A program made the translations under genes and the position numbers. Shown here one piece after another: positions 24,608 to 33,773 of a stretch of DNA of 64,000 bases. Each line of letters starts with the position of its first letter. Position 1 is the stretch's first letter. Origin of the DNA: Paenibacillus sp. Soil766 (GTDB lineage Bacteria; Bacillota; Bacilli; Paenibacillales; NBRC-103111); contig NZ_LMSJ01000034.1 of the NCBI RefSeq assembly GCF_001428105.1, positions 6,832-70,831 of the forward strand, in the 5' to 3' direction. The notes under the pieces are model-generated. The model was not told the origin of the DNA, did no database searches, and saw nothing but the letters and a program-made list of their open reading frames with translations.

Positions 24608-27001
24608 ATGCAATGGTATCTTAAAGCGAAAAAGAAAAGTGCGATCATGCTGGCAGGGATGCTGCTCACGAGTATGCTCCCTGCTTTCGTTGGAACAAAC
24701 CCCGTTTATGGGGCTGAGACAGACAATGGTTGCTTAGCGATTAGCGGAGTAGGAAATGTTCCTGTCACGAGCGTTGAACAGAATCAAGTAGTTACGATTA
24801 ATTACACGCTAGACCCGAGTGGTACACACACCGTTACACAAACCCGCGATGCGGTTGATATTGCCTTCGTAGCCGACGTTTCCGGCAGTATGGCCTATCA
24901 TATGGACAAAGATGATAACAGAACTCCTATTCGTTTGGATATTTTGAAGACTGCCTCATCCACACTAACCAATAAGTTTAGAACAGTAAACATGGGCGAT
25001 CGTCTTGGTCTTATTAAATTTAGCTCCAGCGCAACAAAAGTACTTAATCTATCAGACGATTATACGAATGTTCAAACGGAAATTAACAAGTTTGTATCGG
25101 GTGGCAGCACGAATATTGATGATGGTCTCGCTAAAGCGAAAGCGATGTTAACCGCATCTGGTACAAAGCCTGTGAAACAAATTATTTTGTTAACGGATGG
25201 TAAAGCAACCGTATGGACCGATGAGAACAATGGCATCAGGGAGATAACGAGCGATTCAGGTGCCAAAAACGCTGCAAAAGCAGACGCTGACGTCTTAGCA
25301 GGTCTTGGGATTAAAGTGTTTACGATAGCTCTGGCTACGCCTGGTTCTGAAGAGATTGATTTGGATCTGTTGAATTATATTGCTACGAAGACAGGGGGAA
25401 CCGCTTATGAAGCGAGTTCGGCAAGTCAACTTTCGGCGATTTTTGATAATATCGCAACAACAATAGAAACGCCAGCTCAGCTCAAAAACGTGCTCCTTCG
25501 TCAACCGATTCCAGTTGGTTTCATTTTGGCTCCAGGGGAGAATGCTACAAATGTAAAGTATGAAGCTGCGACACACGAAGTTGTAATCAACGTTGGTGAT
25601 ATTAATTTCCCTTTTAACCAAGACAAGATTGATCTCGCAATAAAATTAATTCCCGATACGGCAGCAGGTGACTATCCACTGCAAGATGCTAAGGTGACCT
25701 ATAAGGATGCTTGCAATGCGAATCGACAATTCAACATTAATTTTAATACGCAGCTGTCGGTTAGTGTGCGTGTGGTTGATAGATATGGCAATGTGTATAT
25801 CGGGAATAGTGCTGGTGAGTTACAACGATTACGCGCAAGTGATAAACAAAAACAATGGACAATTAAAAACAAGAATTCAGCAATCACGGATATCCGTTTT
25901 GTAGATCCTGATCTTCATTCAATTGTTCGCATTAGTTACAAGGATGGAACGAACGAGGAAATTGATTTGAAGCCTACAGCGCCGACATCGTATGAACTCG
26001 TAGATGGGGCAGGGAAATTGATTGCTGAAAATGGCTGGCATGCCGGACCTGGTAAGCTTCGCGCAATATCGGGGGCTAAATCACAGCTTCCAAGTTCAAC
26101 GGTATATGCCAATGATGATTTCCAAGGGAGCTATCTTGCTGGCTATGAAATGTCTGTGGATAACGGTAATTGGCAATCTCAAACGGCGAACGGTGTTGTC
26201 ATTCCTGATGGCGATGGCGTGAACTTCAAAACACGTGCCTTCACCAATGCGATCAGCGGAAGTTCAGCGATAACGATTGCAGGGGCGGTAGCAACTGGCA
26301 ATGTCTCTTTAGATAGTACGGGCCCTATGATTAGCTGGAGTAAAGATATAAAAAATCCGACAGACATCGAGGCCGACGGCATCATTTATATTACGGCAAC
26401 TGATAATCTAAGTCCTGTAACTGGTGTAAAGGTCTGGTTCGATAACAAAACCCTTTCTATCACTTCTAGTTCTTCCAAAATGACAAAGAATGGAAACACC
26501 TATGCGTTTAGATTGAGTGATGTGACAGGCATGGGTACGATCGAGCAACGCCAAGGCTGGCATCAAATTCATTTTGAGGCGACTTCCATTGGCGGAACCA
26601 CATCAACAGCGCAGGAGCCTGAATATTTCGTGGTTAATCCAGGTCCAACGGCTACGCTCAAAGGCATGAATTATAATCCAGGCGATATTTCGGACAAACC
26701 AGTAAGCGTAACTGTGGTAGATGAGAAGTATCCTGTAGTTGATCGTACCTTCGGCAGCCACGAGGAGAAAGGCTTTACTCTGAAAGCTATGTATTATGTT
26801 ATCAAACCATCCTCCGAGAAGCCGGAAGTTGGATCTAGCGATTGGAAACCACTCGCATCGAAGCGTTTAACGGTAACGACAAGAACAAACACGACATCAG
26901 GCACTTACTATGTCTTCCTTAAGATGGTTGACAGTTCCAATGTTGAAATTGTACAACAACCGTTTGCAGTTCAATTCGATACGGAACAAAACAACAACTA
27001 G
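24608..27001 (+). CDS. Large secreted vWA-domain protein, candidate pilus tip or adhesin
   Basis: 797 aa with a signal peptide (cleavage near VYGAET, about residue 36). A von Willebrand factor A domain spans about 82-270 with an intact MIDAS: D90, S92, S94 (DVSGS), the threonine in GGSTNIDDG, and the aspartate in LLTDGKA. The rest is predicted beta-rich repeats (CNANRQFNINF to the C-terminus) with no wall-sorting signal. In Gram-negative pili PilY1 also combines a vWA domain with adhesion and retraction control; this protein sits 15 bp after the SLH gene and just before minor pilins, the same context as PilY1. No PilY1 beta-propeller is evident, so the analogy is functional inference. Confidence 0.8.
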   Translation: MQWYLKAKKKSAIMLAGMLLTSMLPAFVGTNPVYGAETDNGCLAISGVGNVPVTSVEQNQVVTINYTLDPSGTHTVTQTRDAVDIAFVADVSGSMAYHMDKDDNRTPIRLDILKTASSTLTNKFRTVNMGDRLGLIKFSSSATKVLNLSDDYTNVQTEINKFVSGGSTNIDDGLAKAKAMLTASGTKPVKQIILLTDGKATVWTDENNGIREITSDSGAKNAAKADADVLAGLGIKVFTIALATPGSEEIDLDLLNYIATKTGGTAYEASSASQLSAIFDNIATTIETPAQLKNVLLRQPIPVGFILAPGENATNVKYEAATHEVVINVGDINFPFNQDKIDLAIKLIPDTAAGDYPLQDAKVTYKDACNANRQFNINFNTQLSVSVRVVDRYGNVYIGNSAGELQRLRASDKQKQWTIKNKNSAITDIRFVDPDLHSIVRISYKDGTNEEIDLKPTAPTSYELVDGAGKLIAENGWHAGPGKLRAISGAKSQLPSSTVYANDDFQGSYLAGYEMSVDNGNWQSQTANGVVIPDGDGVNFKTRAFTNAISGSSAITIAGAVATGNVSLDSTGPMISWSKDIKNPTDIEADGIIYITATDNLSPVTGVKVWFDNKTLSITSSSSKMTKNGNTYAFRLSDVTGMGTIEQRQGWHQIHFEATSIGGTTSTAQEPEYFVVNPGPTATLKGMNYNPGDISDKPVSVTVVDEKYPVVDRTFGSHEEKGFTLKAMYYVIKPSSEKPEVGSSDWKPLASKRLTVTTRTNTTSGTYYVFLKMVDSSNVEIVQQPFAVQFDTEQNNN

Positions 27002-27037
27002 ACTAGCGAAATCGGAGAGTAGTGAGGAGGACTAACG

Positions 27038-27568
27038 GTGCGCCGCAATGAGCGTCTGAAGCAAGTGAAGCCTAACGAAGACGGTTTGTCACTCGTAGAA
27101 ATCTTGATTGCTGTGACGATTATGTCGATTATTAGCATCACACTGATGGGCTATTTTACCTCAGCTGTTGATAAGTCGGCGCAAGAGAGCCGCAAAATTA
27201 TTGGTGCTAACTTAGCTCGTTTGAAAGCAGCGGAACTGCGAGATTCCTTCAAATCGGGCTATGATGACGCCATTGTTTCTCAGCTGACGAGCAGTCCTAA
27301 GTTTGCCGGTGACTTATCAAATAATCATTCTGATCTGATGAAAGGCAGGTTGAACCCAACCGAGATTAACGGGACGACATACCGCTATTTGGTTGAGCTA
27401 GGTAAAAGCTATGTACGATGGGAAGCTGCCGATCCATTTCGCAATGATTCGGACAAATATTTAGCTCAAATGTACGTTACTGTGTATTGGTCGGGTCAAG
27501 AGTCTATGGAACAACCTTCAGCAAAATTATCAACGACACTTGATACGTATCTTATCAAAAGGTGGTAA
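27038..27568 (+). CDS. Minor prepilin (PilV/GspI-like)
   Basis: 176 aa, GTG start with GAGGAGG upstream. The prepilin signal is NEDG then LSLVEILIAVTIMSIISITLMG; cleavage after about G17 and E at mature position 5. The globular part is unlike the major pilin. It begins a block of three minor pilin genes. Confidence 0.87.
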   Translation: MRRNERLKQVKPNEDGLSLVEILIAVTIMSIISITLMGYFTSAVDKSAQESRKIIGANLARLKAAELRDSFKSGYDDAIVSQLTSSPKFAGDLSNNHSDLMKGRLNPTEINGTTYRYLVELGKSYVRWEAADPFRNDSDKYLAQMYVTVYWSGQESMEQPSAKLSTTLDTYLIKRW

Positions 27569-27574
27569 CGCCAC

Positions 27575-28114
27575 ATGCAGCGCAATGAGAAAGGGATGAC
27601 CTTGATTGAGATTTTGGCTGCCTTGTTGATCTTCGGCATGGTAGCCTCCATCCTGTACTCTTTTATGCTAATGGGCGTGTCGATGTATAAACGAGTCACG
27701 ATGGAAACCCAGATGCGTAATCAAGGAGACGGCTTATACAGTCAGATTATTTCAGAGCTGAAAGAAGCAATCTATGTGCAGGATGAGGGAACAGATAAGA
27801 AGATCATTCGATATGCGAAGAAAAACGATAAACCAGATATTTATATTGATCTCTATGAAATGGAAGTCATACCGAATGCAACAAGCGGAGGAAAAATTGA
27901 AATTAGGCTTGCAGGAACGAACACGGTTACGAATGTTTTCCAACTTGGAAGTAATTTTACCATCCGAGAGGGTAGCTTGAGCGAAGCGAGTGAGAATCAT
28001 GACCGTGTACAAGTTACGTTAGAGTATGCCAGAAGCAACGCGGATCAATTAAAGCAAGCGGATAGGCCGAAGTTGGTCATTGATTCGCAAATTCCGCTGT
28101 TCCGCAATGATTAA
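27575..28114 (+). CDS. Minor prepilin (PilW/GspJ-like)
   Basis: 179 aa. Very short leader MQRNEKG, then MTLIEILAALLIFGMVASILYS; E at mature position 5. The ATG is 6 bp after the previous stop, so coupling is likely. The middle is rich in charged residues and predicted beta strands, as in GspJ/PilW-type minor pilins. Confidence 0.87.
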   Translation: MQRNEKGMTLIEILAALLIFGMVASILYSFMLMGVSMYKRVTMETQMRNQGDGLYSQIISELKEAIYVQDEGTDKKIIRYAKKNDKPDIYIDLYEMEVIPNATSGGKIEIRLAGTNTVTNVFQLGSNFTIREGSLSEASENHDRVQVTLEYARSNADQLKQADRPKLVIDSQIPLFRND

Positions 28115-28140
28115 ATGTAACGGAATGGAGGAGGCATGTA

Positions 28141-30033
28141 GTGAACTCTATGAAGGAAGACAACAATGTCCTCCAACCGAGGATGCATAAGGAGGAAGGC
28201 TCTGCACTTGTCATCGCCTTACTAGCTGTCGTGTTAATGACCATGATGGGTCTTATCCTGTTAAGTGTTCTGCGCGGTGGAGCCATACAAGCTGATACAA
28301 CGGAGTCCGGTGTTCAGGCAGAAGCGATTGCACAGAAAGGGTTGGATGATACACTCGCTCAAATCCGAAGAGCCGTCGCTAATGGTGAGTCCATAGGAGG
28401 GGACAACTTCCGAAGTCGTGTGAGGAATGTGGAGAATCAGTTAATGTTGATGCTGCCATTTATTGATCAGGATATTGGTGATCCCGATCATCCCAATATG
28501 GAAAATGGAGAAGTGGTGGAGGCTAAGAAAGGAAGCTATCAAGTCGATATTGTCCTTGCTAAACCAACCAATCCAGAATCACCTGCGATTAAACCTATAT
28601 CACTCCCTGATTCACCATACGTACGCAAATTCATCATTACTTCGCGAGGTATTATGGAGGGGAAACCCTCTACAATAGTGACGAAAAAGATGACGGTTTA
28701 CGTAAGTACGATTAACCCCGTATTTCGTTATCCAGTTTCATCGAGTGGTGATTTGGTGCTAAATGGTACACCTTCCATTACTGGTGATATTTATGTGGCC
28801 AAACATCTTCAAATTCGAGATGAGGCAATATTTTCGGGTACAACGAGTGGGACTAATCGGAGTAAATACGGTTTTCAAACCGGACATCCTTCGATCCGTG
28901 GATTCATTAGGGTCGATGGTGATAACGATACGATAGCCCCGGGGAAGTTTAATTTTACACAATCGGACGGAATGACGGAGTTCCCGCCATTGACAAATAC
29001 CAGTGAAAATGTAGAGCCGTTATATTTTGCTCCTCAGTATTTTCCCTTAGAAGATCCTACCCTTGATGCTGATGTCGAGGTCGATGTTCTCAGGTATGTC
29101 TCGAATAAAATGCAAATAGATTTACCGGCGAAGTTAGCTGAGTTAGGTGGCTATAAAGAGCCCGATTCAATTCTTTTAGAAGAAGAAGTCTTGGCTGAAG
29201 AGTTGAACCAAAGTACGTTGTACAACGATCTTTGGAAGACGGTTGACCGTTCCGTTATCGTGAAGGATGCGGCTTCACCTACCAAAGAGGCGGATTTATT
29301 CATTAATAATGGTGTTCTAACGATGTCAAAAGCCGAATCGAAGCTTACGCTAGTCAATGGATCGCTTTATGTGAAATCACCTGATCCTAATTTAGTAGCT
29401 GCTGATCTTCGAGGGGAGCTTTCGCTTGCAGCAGGTAAATTCGTCGTTGTTGATGGCAATGTGACTCTGAATGACGGATTTCGTTTTCCGAAAGGCACGA
29501 TGTATATCAAAGGTGATCTCAAAATCATTGGGAATGCTTGGCTGCAAGGAACCGTGTACGTGGAAGGTAATGTAGAGTTGAAGCAGATGACTTCGATTAA
29601 CAAAGATATTGAGGGGGCTGCGGGTACAGCTTTAACACCACTAATTGTAGTCGCATCGGGTGAAATTGTGCTGGGGAATAGTACGAACGCTGATGACGAG
29701 AATGTACGCGCTTTCTTTTACACGAAGGAAGGAATTCGTTTGTATGGTGTCATGTCGAAACTGAAGCTAACAGGCGGTATACACGGTGGTTCTGGTGGTG
29801 TAGAACTCAATGCGGTGAGAGGTGACGTAACAACAGGAGATGTAAACTCGGTCATACGATATCAAGGCAGCCCGATTTGGAATAAAGACGTTCCTGAGGT
29901 GCAATTGAATAATTCCAAACCATCAAGACTTCAGATTTTTTATGACGATAATCTTTACGATTCACCGCCTGATGGCATCCCTACAACAGAAAATTTTAAC
30001 GTTTTTGTGAAAAACGTCAAATACATCAAGTAA
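28141..30033 (+). CDS. Giant PilX/GspK-like minor prepilin with beta-solenoid tail
   Basis: 630 aa from GTG 28141, which has GGAGGAGG 6 bp upstream. The signal is KEEG then SALVIALLAVVLMTMMGLILL; mature position 5 is not glutamate, as in GspK/PilX proteins that sit at the pilus tip and lack E5. The region to about 200 resembles PilX_N-type proteins. Residues about 390-500 show short repeating strands (GSLYVKS, GKFVVVDGNVTLNDG, GTMYIKGDLKIIGN, GTVYVEGNVEL) suggesting a parallel beta-solenoid. The size is three to four times that of a usual minor pilin. Confidence 0.82.
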   Translation: MNSMKEDNNVLQPRMHKEEGSALVIALLAVVLMTMMGLILLSVLRGGAIQADTTESGVQAEAIAQKGLDDTLAQIRRAVANGESIGGDNFRSRVRNVENQLMLMLPFIDQDIGDPDHPNMENGEVVEAKKGSYQVDIVLAKPTNPESPAIKPISLPDSPYVRKFIITSRGIMEGKPSTIVTKKMTVYVSTINPVFRYPVSSSGDLVLNGTPSITGDIYVAKHLQIRDEAIFSGTTSGTNRSKYGFQTGHPSIRGFIRVDGDNDTIAPGKFNFTQSDGMTEFPPLTNTSENVEPLYFAPQYFPLEDPTLDADVEVDVLRYVSNKMQIDLPAKLAELGGYKEPDSILLEEEVLAEELNQSTLYNDLWKTVDRSVIVKDAASPTKEADLFINNGVLTMSKAESKLTLVNGSLYVKSPDPNLVAADLRGELSLAAGKFVVVDGNVTLNDGFRFPKGTMYIKGDLKIIGNAWLQGTVYVEGNVELKQMTSINKDIEGAAGTALTPLIVVASGEIVLGNSTNADDENVRAFFYTKEGIRLYGVMSKLKLTGGIHGGSGGVELNAVRGDVTTGDVNSVIRYQGSPIWNKDVPEVQLNNSKPSRLQIFYDDNLYDSPPDGIPTTENFNVFVKNVKYIK

Positions 30034-30068
30034 CTACAGATTAACCATTCTGGAAGGAGGTACCTTCA

Positions 30069-31655
30069 ATGTCATTCCAAATCCTGGTCGTTGACGATAC
30101 GAAATTTATGCGGAAAATGTTGACTGATATTTTGAAGCAATACGGTCATGAGGTGGTCGGAGAAGCAGAGAATGGAAGACAGGCTGTACAGAAGTATGAG
30201 GAACTTCAGCCTGATATTGTTCTGATGGACATTACGATGCCCGAAATGGACGGAATTGAAGCGATGAAGGAAATTCGTAAACTCAATCCATCGGCAGTCG
30301 TTCTCATTTGTTCGGCAATGAGTCAGCAGGATCTCATCTCAGATGCTTTGAAAGCTGGGGCAAATGGGTATGTGATGAAGCCTTTTAAACCGAATCGTGT
30401 GAATGAAATTGTTCGAAAATATGGTGTTCCCCGTGTAATTGGCCATCTTATACCGCAAGAAATGCAGCGGACGGATGCAGTTGCCGTAGAAATCGAGGTT
30501 GTAGAGCCGACGGTTGCGATAGATGAATTGGAATTGCAGGCTAACTTAGTCGAAGGTGCAGCTGTTCCAGCAGAAAGTTTACGTGCCGTTGATCAAGGCT
30601 ATGCAGAGCCGAAGGAACTGCAACCTACGAAGCAAGATGTGGAAATCTTGAATGAAGTCTCATCGAGCACGGAGTCCAACCAGTCCAATCAAGAAATCGC
30701 AACTAAGCTGATTCATGAGGAAGAGCAAGTTCCTGAAGTCGTTGAACTCCAACAAAGTAGTCTTGAACCAGAGACTGCACCTGAGCCAGAACCAGAACCG
30801 GTACTAGAATCCCAAAGCAAGAATTACGTCGCGGAGGAAATGAAAGTTACAGCAAAACCTGCTCAAGTTGTCAATGCACTAGAAGTTTTGCTGGCGTTTG
30901 CCGAAGTTGAGGAGTCTAAGGTTGCTGTAGAATCCTCGGATCCTATGAACATGCAGGAGACGCCTAAACAGATACAGTCGACAGAAGAAGAGGATCGTCT
31001 CTTGGAAATGGAGAGGCTTGCTGCTGAGATGCAAGGTGACTTAGAGCAGGAATGGCAGCTGGAGCTACTGCAACAGAAAGAAGCAAGCTTTATGGCGTCG
31101 TACGAGGCCACTTCAACTACAGAGAACTCTCCTATCGCAGTGCAAGCGGTCGAAGCCATCGTAGAGGATACAGATTCGAGCTCAATGGAACTTAGTATTG
31201 ATGACCTCAATGAGATCACTATGGAGATGGAATCTTTAGAATCCACCAATGAAATGAAAGATCCAGTCTTAGAAGTTCCAGTATTCAAAGAGGAAGTACC
31301 CGTTAGCATGTCTTCTAAGTCACAGGAAGTGGCTGACGTGAATAAAGTTGGCTTTAAAGCTGTGAATGGTGGAAAGATCATTAATTTATTCAGGGGGACT
31401 GGACCAATGAAAAATTTCACAAGCAGTGTTATGTGTAATTGGAGCGAGGATTTGAACGGTGAGATGTCGCAATATTTGGTAGTTTGCACAGAAGCGGAGA
31501 ATAAAATTGAGATTGATATGACAACGGCAAGTGGGCAAAAGCAATCCATAACCGTTACCATTGAGAGCTTTAATCAATTAGCTGCTTGGCTGCAAGTTCA
31601 ATTGGGAACTGCACCTGTGAGCAATCGCGAATACGCAAAGAAAGCAGATTTCTAA
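30069..31655 (+). CDS. CheY-like receiver with long acidic linker and novel C-terminal domain
   Basis: 528 aa. Residues 1-120 are a complete receiver domain: acidic pair D9-D10, phospho-acceptor D54 (LMDITMPEMDG), S/T site, and K104 (VMKPFKPNR). Residues about 130-430 are a Glu/Ser/Val-rich, probably disordered, linker. Residues about 437-528 form a compact domain I do not recognise (KIINLFRGTGPMKNF, WSEDLNGEMSQYLVV, SITVTIESFNQLAAWLQ). There is no DNA-binding domain. AAGGAGGT precedes the ATG. Placed between minor pilins and prepilin peptidase, it may link a signal to pilus function, like PilG/PilH, but the architecture is unusual. Confidence 0.85.
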   Translation: MSFQILVVDDTKFMRKMLTDILKQYGHEVVGEAENGRQAVQKYEELQPDIVLMDITMPEMDGIEAMKEIRKLNPSAVVLICSAMSQQDLISDALKAGANGYVMKPFKPNRVNEIVRKYGVPRVIGHLIPQEMQRTDAVAVEIEVVEPTVAIDELELQANLVEGAAVPAESLRAVDQGYAEPKELQPTKQDVEILNEVSSSTESNQSNQEIATKLIHEEEQVPEVVELQQSSLEPETAPEPEPEPVLESQSKNYVAEEMKVTAKPAQVVNALEVLLAFAEVEESKVAVESSDPMNMQETPKQIQSTEEEDRLLEMERLAAEMQGDLEQEWQLELLQQKEASFMASYEATSTTENSPIAVQAVEAIVEDTDSSSMELSIDDLNEITMEMESLESTNEMKDPVLEVPVFKEEVPVSMSSKSQEVADVNKVGFKAVNGGKIINLFRGTGPMKNFTSSVMCNWSEDLNGEMSQYLVVCTEAENKIEIDMTTASGQKQSITVTIESFNQLAAWLQVQLGTAPVSNREYAKKADF

Positions 31656-31696
31656 ACATGATCTGGTAAGCTAAGACATCTAGAGGGGGTTAGGCA

Positions 31697-32476
31697 ATGG
31701 GGTGGGAAGCATGGAGTTACACAGTTTTATTGTTCATTGTGGGTGCTTTGTTCGGTTCATTCTTTAATGTCGTTGGGCTTCGGGTACCGAAAGGTTTATC
31801 CGTCGTTGCTCCACGATCTAGCTGCGGAAGTTGTGGGCGCCAGCTTAACGCGATTGATTTAATTCCAATCTTGGGATGGTTTATCCGAAGAGGAAGATGT
31901 CACACATGCGGTTCACCAATATCCCCTGTGTATATCGTTGGAGAGTTAGCAGGAGGTGTCCTATTTGCCTCCCTTCCCTTTTTGGTCAGCGTAAATGAAC
32001 TGTGGATTGCTTATCCACTTGTCTCTGTGCTTCTCATTCTAACAGTGAGTGATTTGGCCTACATGCTCCTGCCTAACAAAATTATTTATCCAGCCATGCT
32101 GCTATTTACGGGTTTGCGACTGTTCATTCATCCGTTGCCAATTTGGTACTATGCGTTGGGATTCGTAATTGGAGGGGGCACACTGCTCGCTGTGTCTCTT
32201 GCTGCAACTTGGATGGGGAAGCCGGCTATGGGATTTGGTGATATTCGATTGATGGCTTTAGTAGGACTCGTCATGGGAATCAAGCTCGTGCTGTTATGCA
32301 TTTTTCTGTCGGCGCTGCTTGGCAGCGTCATCGGTGTGGCTCTTATCGCCTCAGGTAAACTCGATCGGCGTTCACCAATTCCCTATGGTCCTTTCATCGC
32401 TGCCTCAGGTTTCATCTGTTTTTGTTTTGGAGACCCATTGGTGACGTGGTACATGGACCTCATCGTATGGCAGTAA
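31697..32476 (+). CDS. pilD: Prepilin peptidase and N-methyltransferase
   Basis: Membrane aspartyl protease that cleaves prepilins after the leader glycine and methylates the new N-terminus. 259 aa, about eight membrane helices. The N-terminal methylase part has the four cysteines C43, C46, C68 and C71 (CGSC, CHTC); catalytic aspartates are D119 (VSDLAYMLLP) and D182 (GFGDIRL, the GxGD site). It would process the four prepilins of this operon. Confidence 0.95.
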   Translation: MGWEAWSYTVLLFIVGALFGSFFNVVGLRVPKGLSVVAPRSSCGSCGRQLNAIDLIPILGWFIRRGRCHTCGSPISPVYIVGELAGGVLFASLPFLVSVNELWIAYPLVSVLLILTVSDLAYMLLPNKIIYPAMLLFTGLRLFIHPLPIWYYALGFVIGGGTLLAVSLAATWMGKPAMGFGDIRLMALVGLVMGIKLVLLCIFLSALLGSVIGVALIASGKLDRRSPIPYGPFIAASGFICFCFGDPLVTWYMDLIVWQ

Positions 32477-32513
32477 AACTACACATTTTGTAAAAAAGAG
32501 AGGTCGTACTCCT

Positions 32514-33773
32514 ATGAACTGGTTTCTAGCGCAATCGTTTCGTGCCAAGCTTCAGCTCGGTTATTATACTGTTGTTGCCTTCTACACAATCATTATCCTT
32601 ATTCTCATGTTAACGGCAGATGTATCCATTATTTTTGCTTTATCTTCGTCTCTTATTCTCATGGTGTTTAGCTTTCCTTATGTGCGTTTCTTGGAAAAAG
32701 CATTAACAGAGCCTATTGATAATGTTACTCGAGTCGCGATGAATATTGCCAAAGGAGACTTCACACAAACCGTGGATGCTTCCTCCAAGGATGCCCTGGG
32801 CGATATGGGACGATCCTTTAATGCCATGATCGTAAAACTCAAGGAGCTGTTAAATGAAACGGCTTCGATTTCGAAGCATGTAGCGGACTCAAGTCGTGAT
32901 ATCTACCATAAAAACGAAGGTATTAACACGATGATTGTTGAAGCAACAGGCTCAGTCACTTCACTTGCTGAGGGAGCGAATGAGATCTCATCTGGTGTGT
33001 TTAAAAGCTTTTCCGTCGTAAAGGAAATCGAAACCAAAATCACGGATTATGTGGATTCCACACATGAAATGAACAATCGTTGCGGGCAAACGCTCGATCT
33101 TGTGAAAAAAGGTATGAGAGCGGTAGAAAGTCAATCTGAGAGCGTTTCTCATATCGTTCTTGCGACAAGTAATGTATCGGGGACGATTGATGATCTCGTA
33201 AAGGAAGCAGCTGGAATTTCTTCCATTACACGCACAATATCCGAAATTGCTGAACAAACCAACTTGCTGTCCTTGAATGCTTCCATTGAAGCAGCGCGTG
33301 CAGGTGAGCATGGCAGAGGGTTCTCTGTTGTTGCTCAAGAAGTTCGTAAGCTGGCAGAAGAATCATCCAAATCGGCCAAGAGCGTATTCCATATGGTACA
33401 TAACATTGAGAATAGTATAAAGATGGCGCAGAAAAATATTCAAATTAATGAGGAAATTGCTCGCCGGCAGACAGAGTCCATTGAAGCAACAGAGAAAATA
33501 TTCGGTGAGATGGTTGATAGTATTCAATTCATTACGCAGCGTATGAGTGAGTTTACAGGAGAAAGTCAGAAGATGTTAAATGCAGCCCAGTTCATTACGG
33601 GCACCATGGAAAATATTTCAGCGATTACACAGCAATCAGCAGCTGGTACGGAGCAAGTATCTACATCGATGGTACAACAAACGCGTTCCGTCAAGGCTGT
33701 TGTCATTCAGTCCGAACAAATGCTGCGTATGGTGACGCAATTACAGCGCACAATTCAGATATTCAAGCTTTGA
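32514..33773 (+). CDS. Chemoreceptor-like protein lacking an extracellular sensor
   Basis: 419 aa. Two closely spaced membrane helices at about 18-40 and 42-62 leave almost no outside loop, so there is no ligand domain. A HAMP domain (about 62-118) follows, then a methyl-accepting coiled coil whose hairpin tip is intact (about 242-282, EIAEQTNLLSLNASIEAARAGE and the HGRGFSVVAQEVRKLAEES block). As the last gene of the pilus operon it may be a PilJ-like signalling partner. No CheA or CheW gene is in the window. Its 3' end overlaps the convergent DUF5658-like gene by 19 bp. Confidence 0.9.
   Translation: MNWFLAQSFRAKLQLGYYTVVAFYTIIILILMLTADVSIIFALSSSLILMVFSFPYVRFLEKALTEPIDNVTRVAMNIAKGDFTQTVDASSKDALGDMGRSFNAMIVKLKELLNETASISKHVADSSRDIYHKNEGINTMIVEATGSVTSLAEGANEISSGVFKSFSVVKEIETKITDYVDSTHEMNNRCGQTLDLVKKGMRAVESQSESVSHIVLATSNVSGTIDDLVKEAAGISSITRTISEIAEQTNLLSLNASIEAARAGEHGRGFSVVAQEVRKLAEESSKSAKSVFHMVHNIENSIKMAQKNIQINEEIARRQTESIEATEKIFGEMVDSIQFITQRMSEFTGESQKMLNAAQFITGTMENISAITQQSAAGTEQVSTSMVQQTRSVKAVVIQSEQMLRMVTQLQRTIQIFKL

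Noticed and set aside
30863..31561. A 232-codon minus-strand frame
   Set aside because: It is antisense to the Glu/Ser-rich linker of the receiver protein and is explained by its composition.
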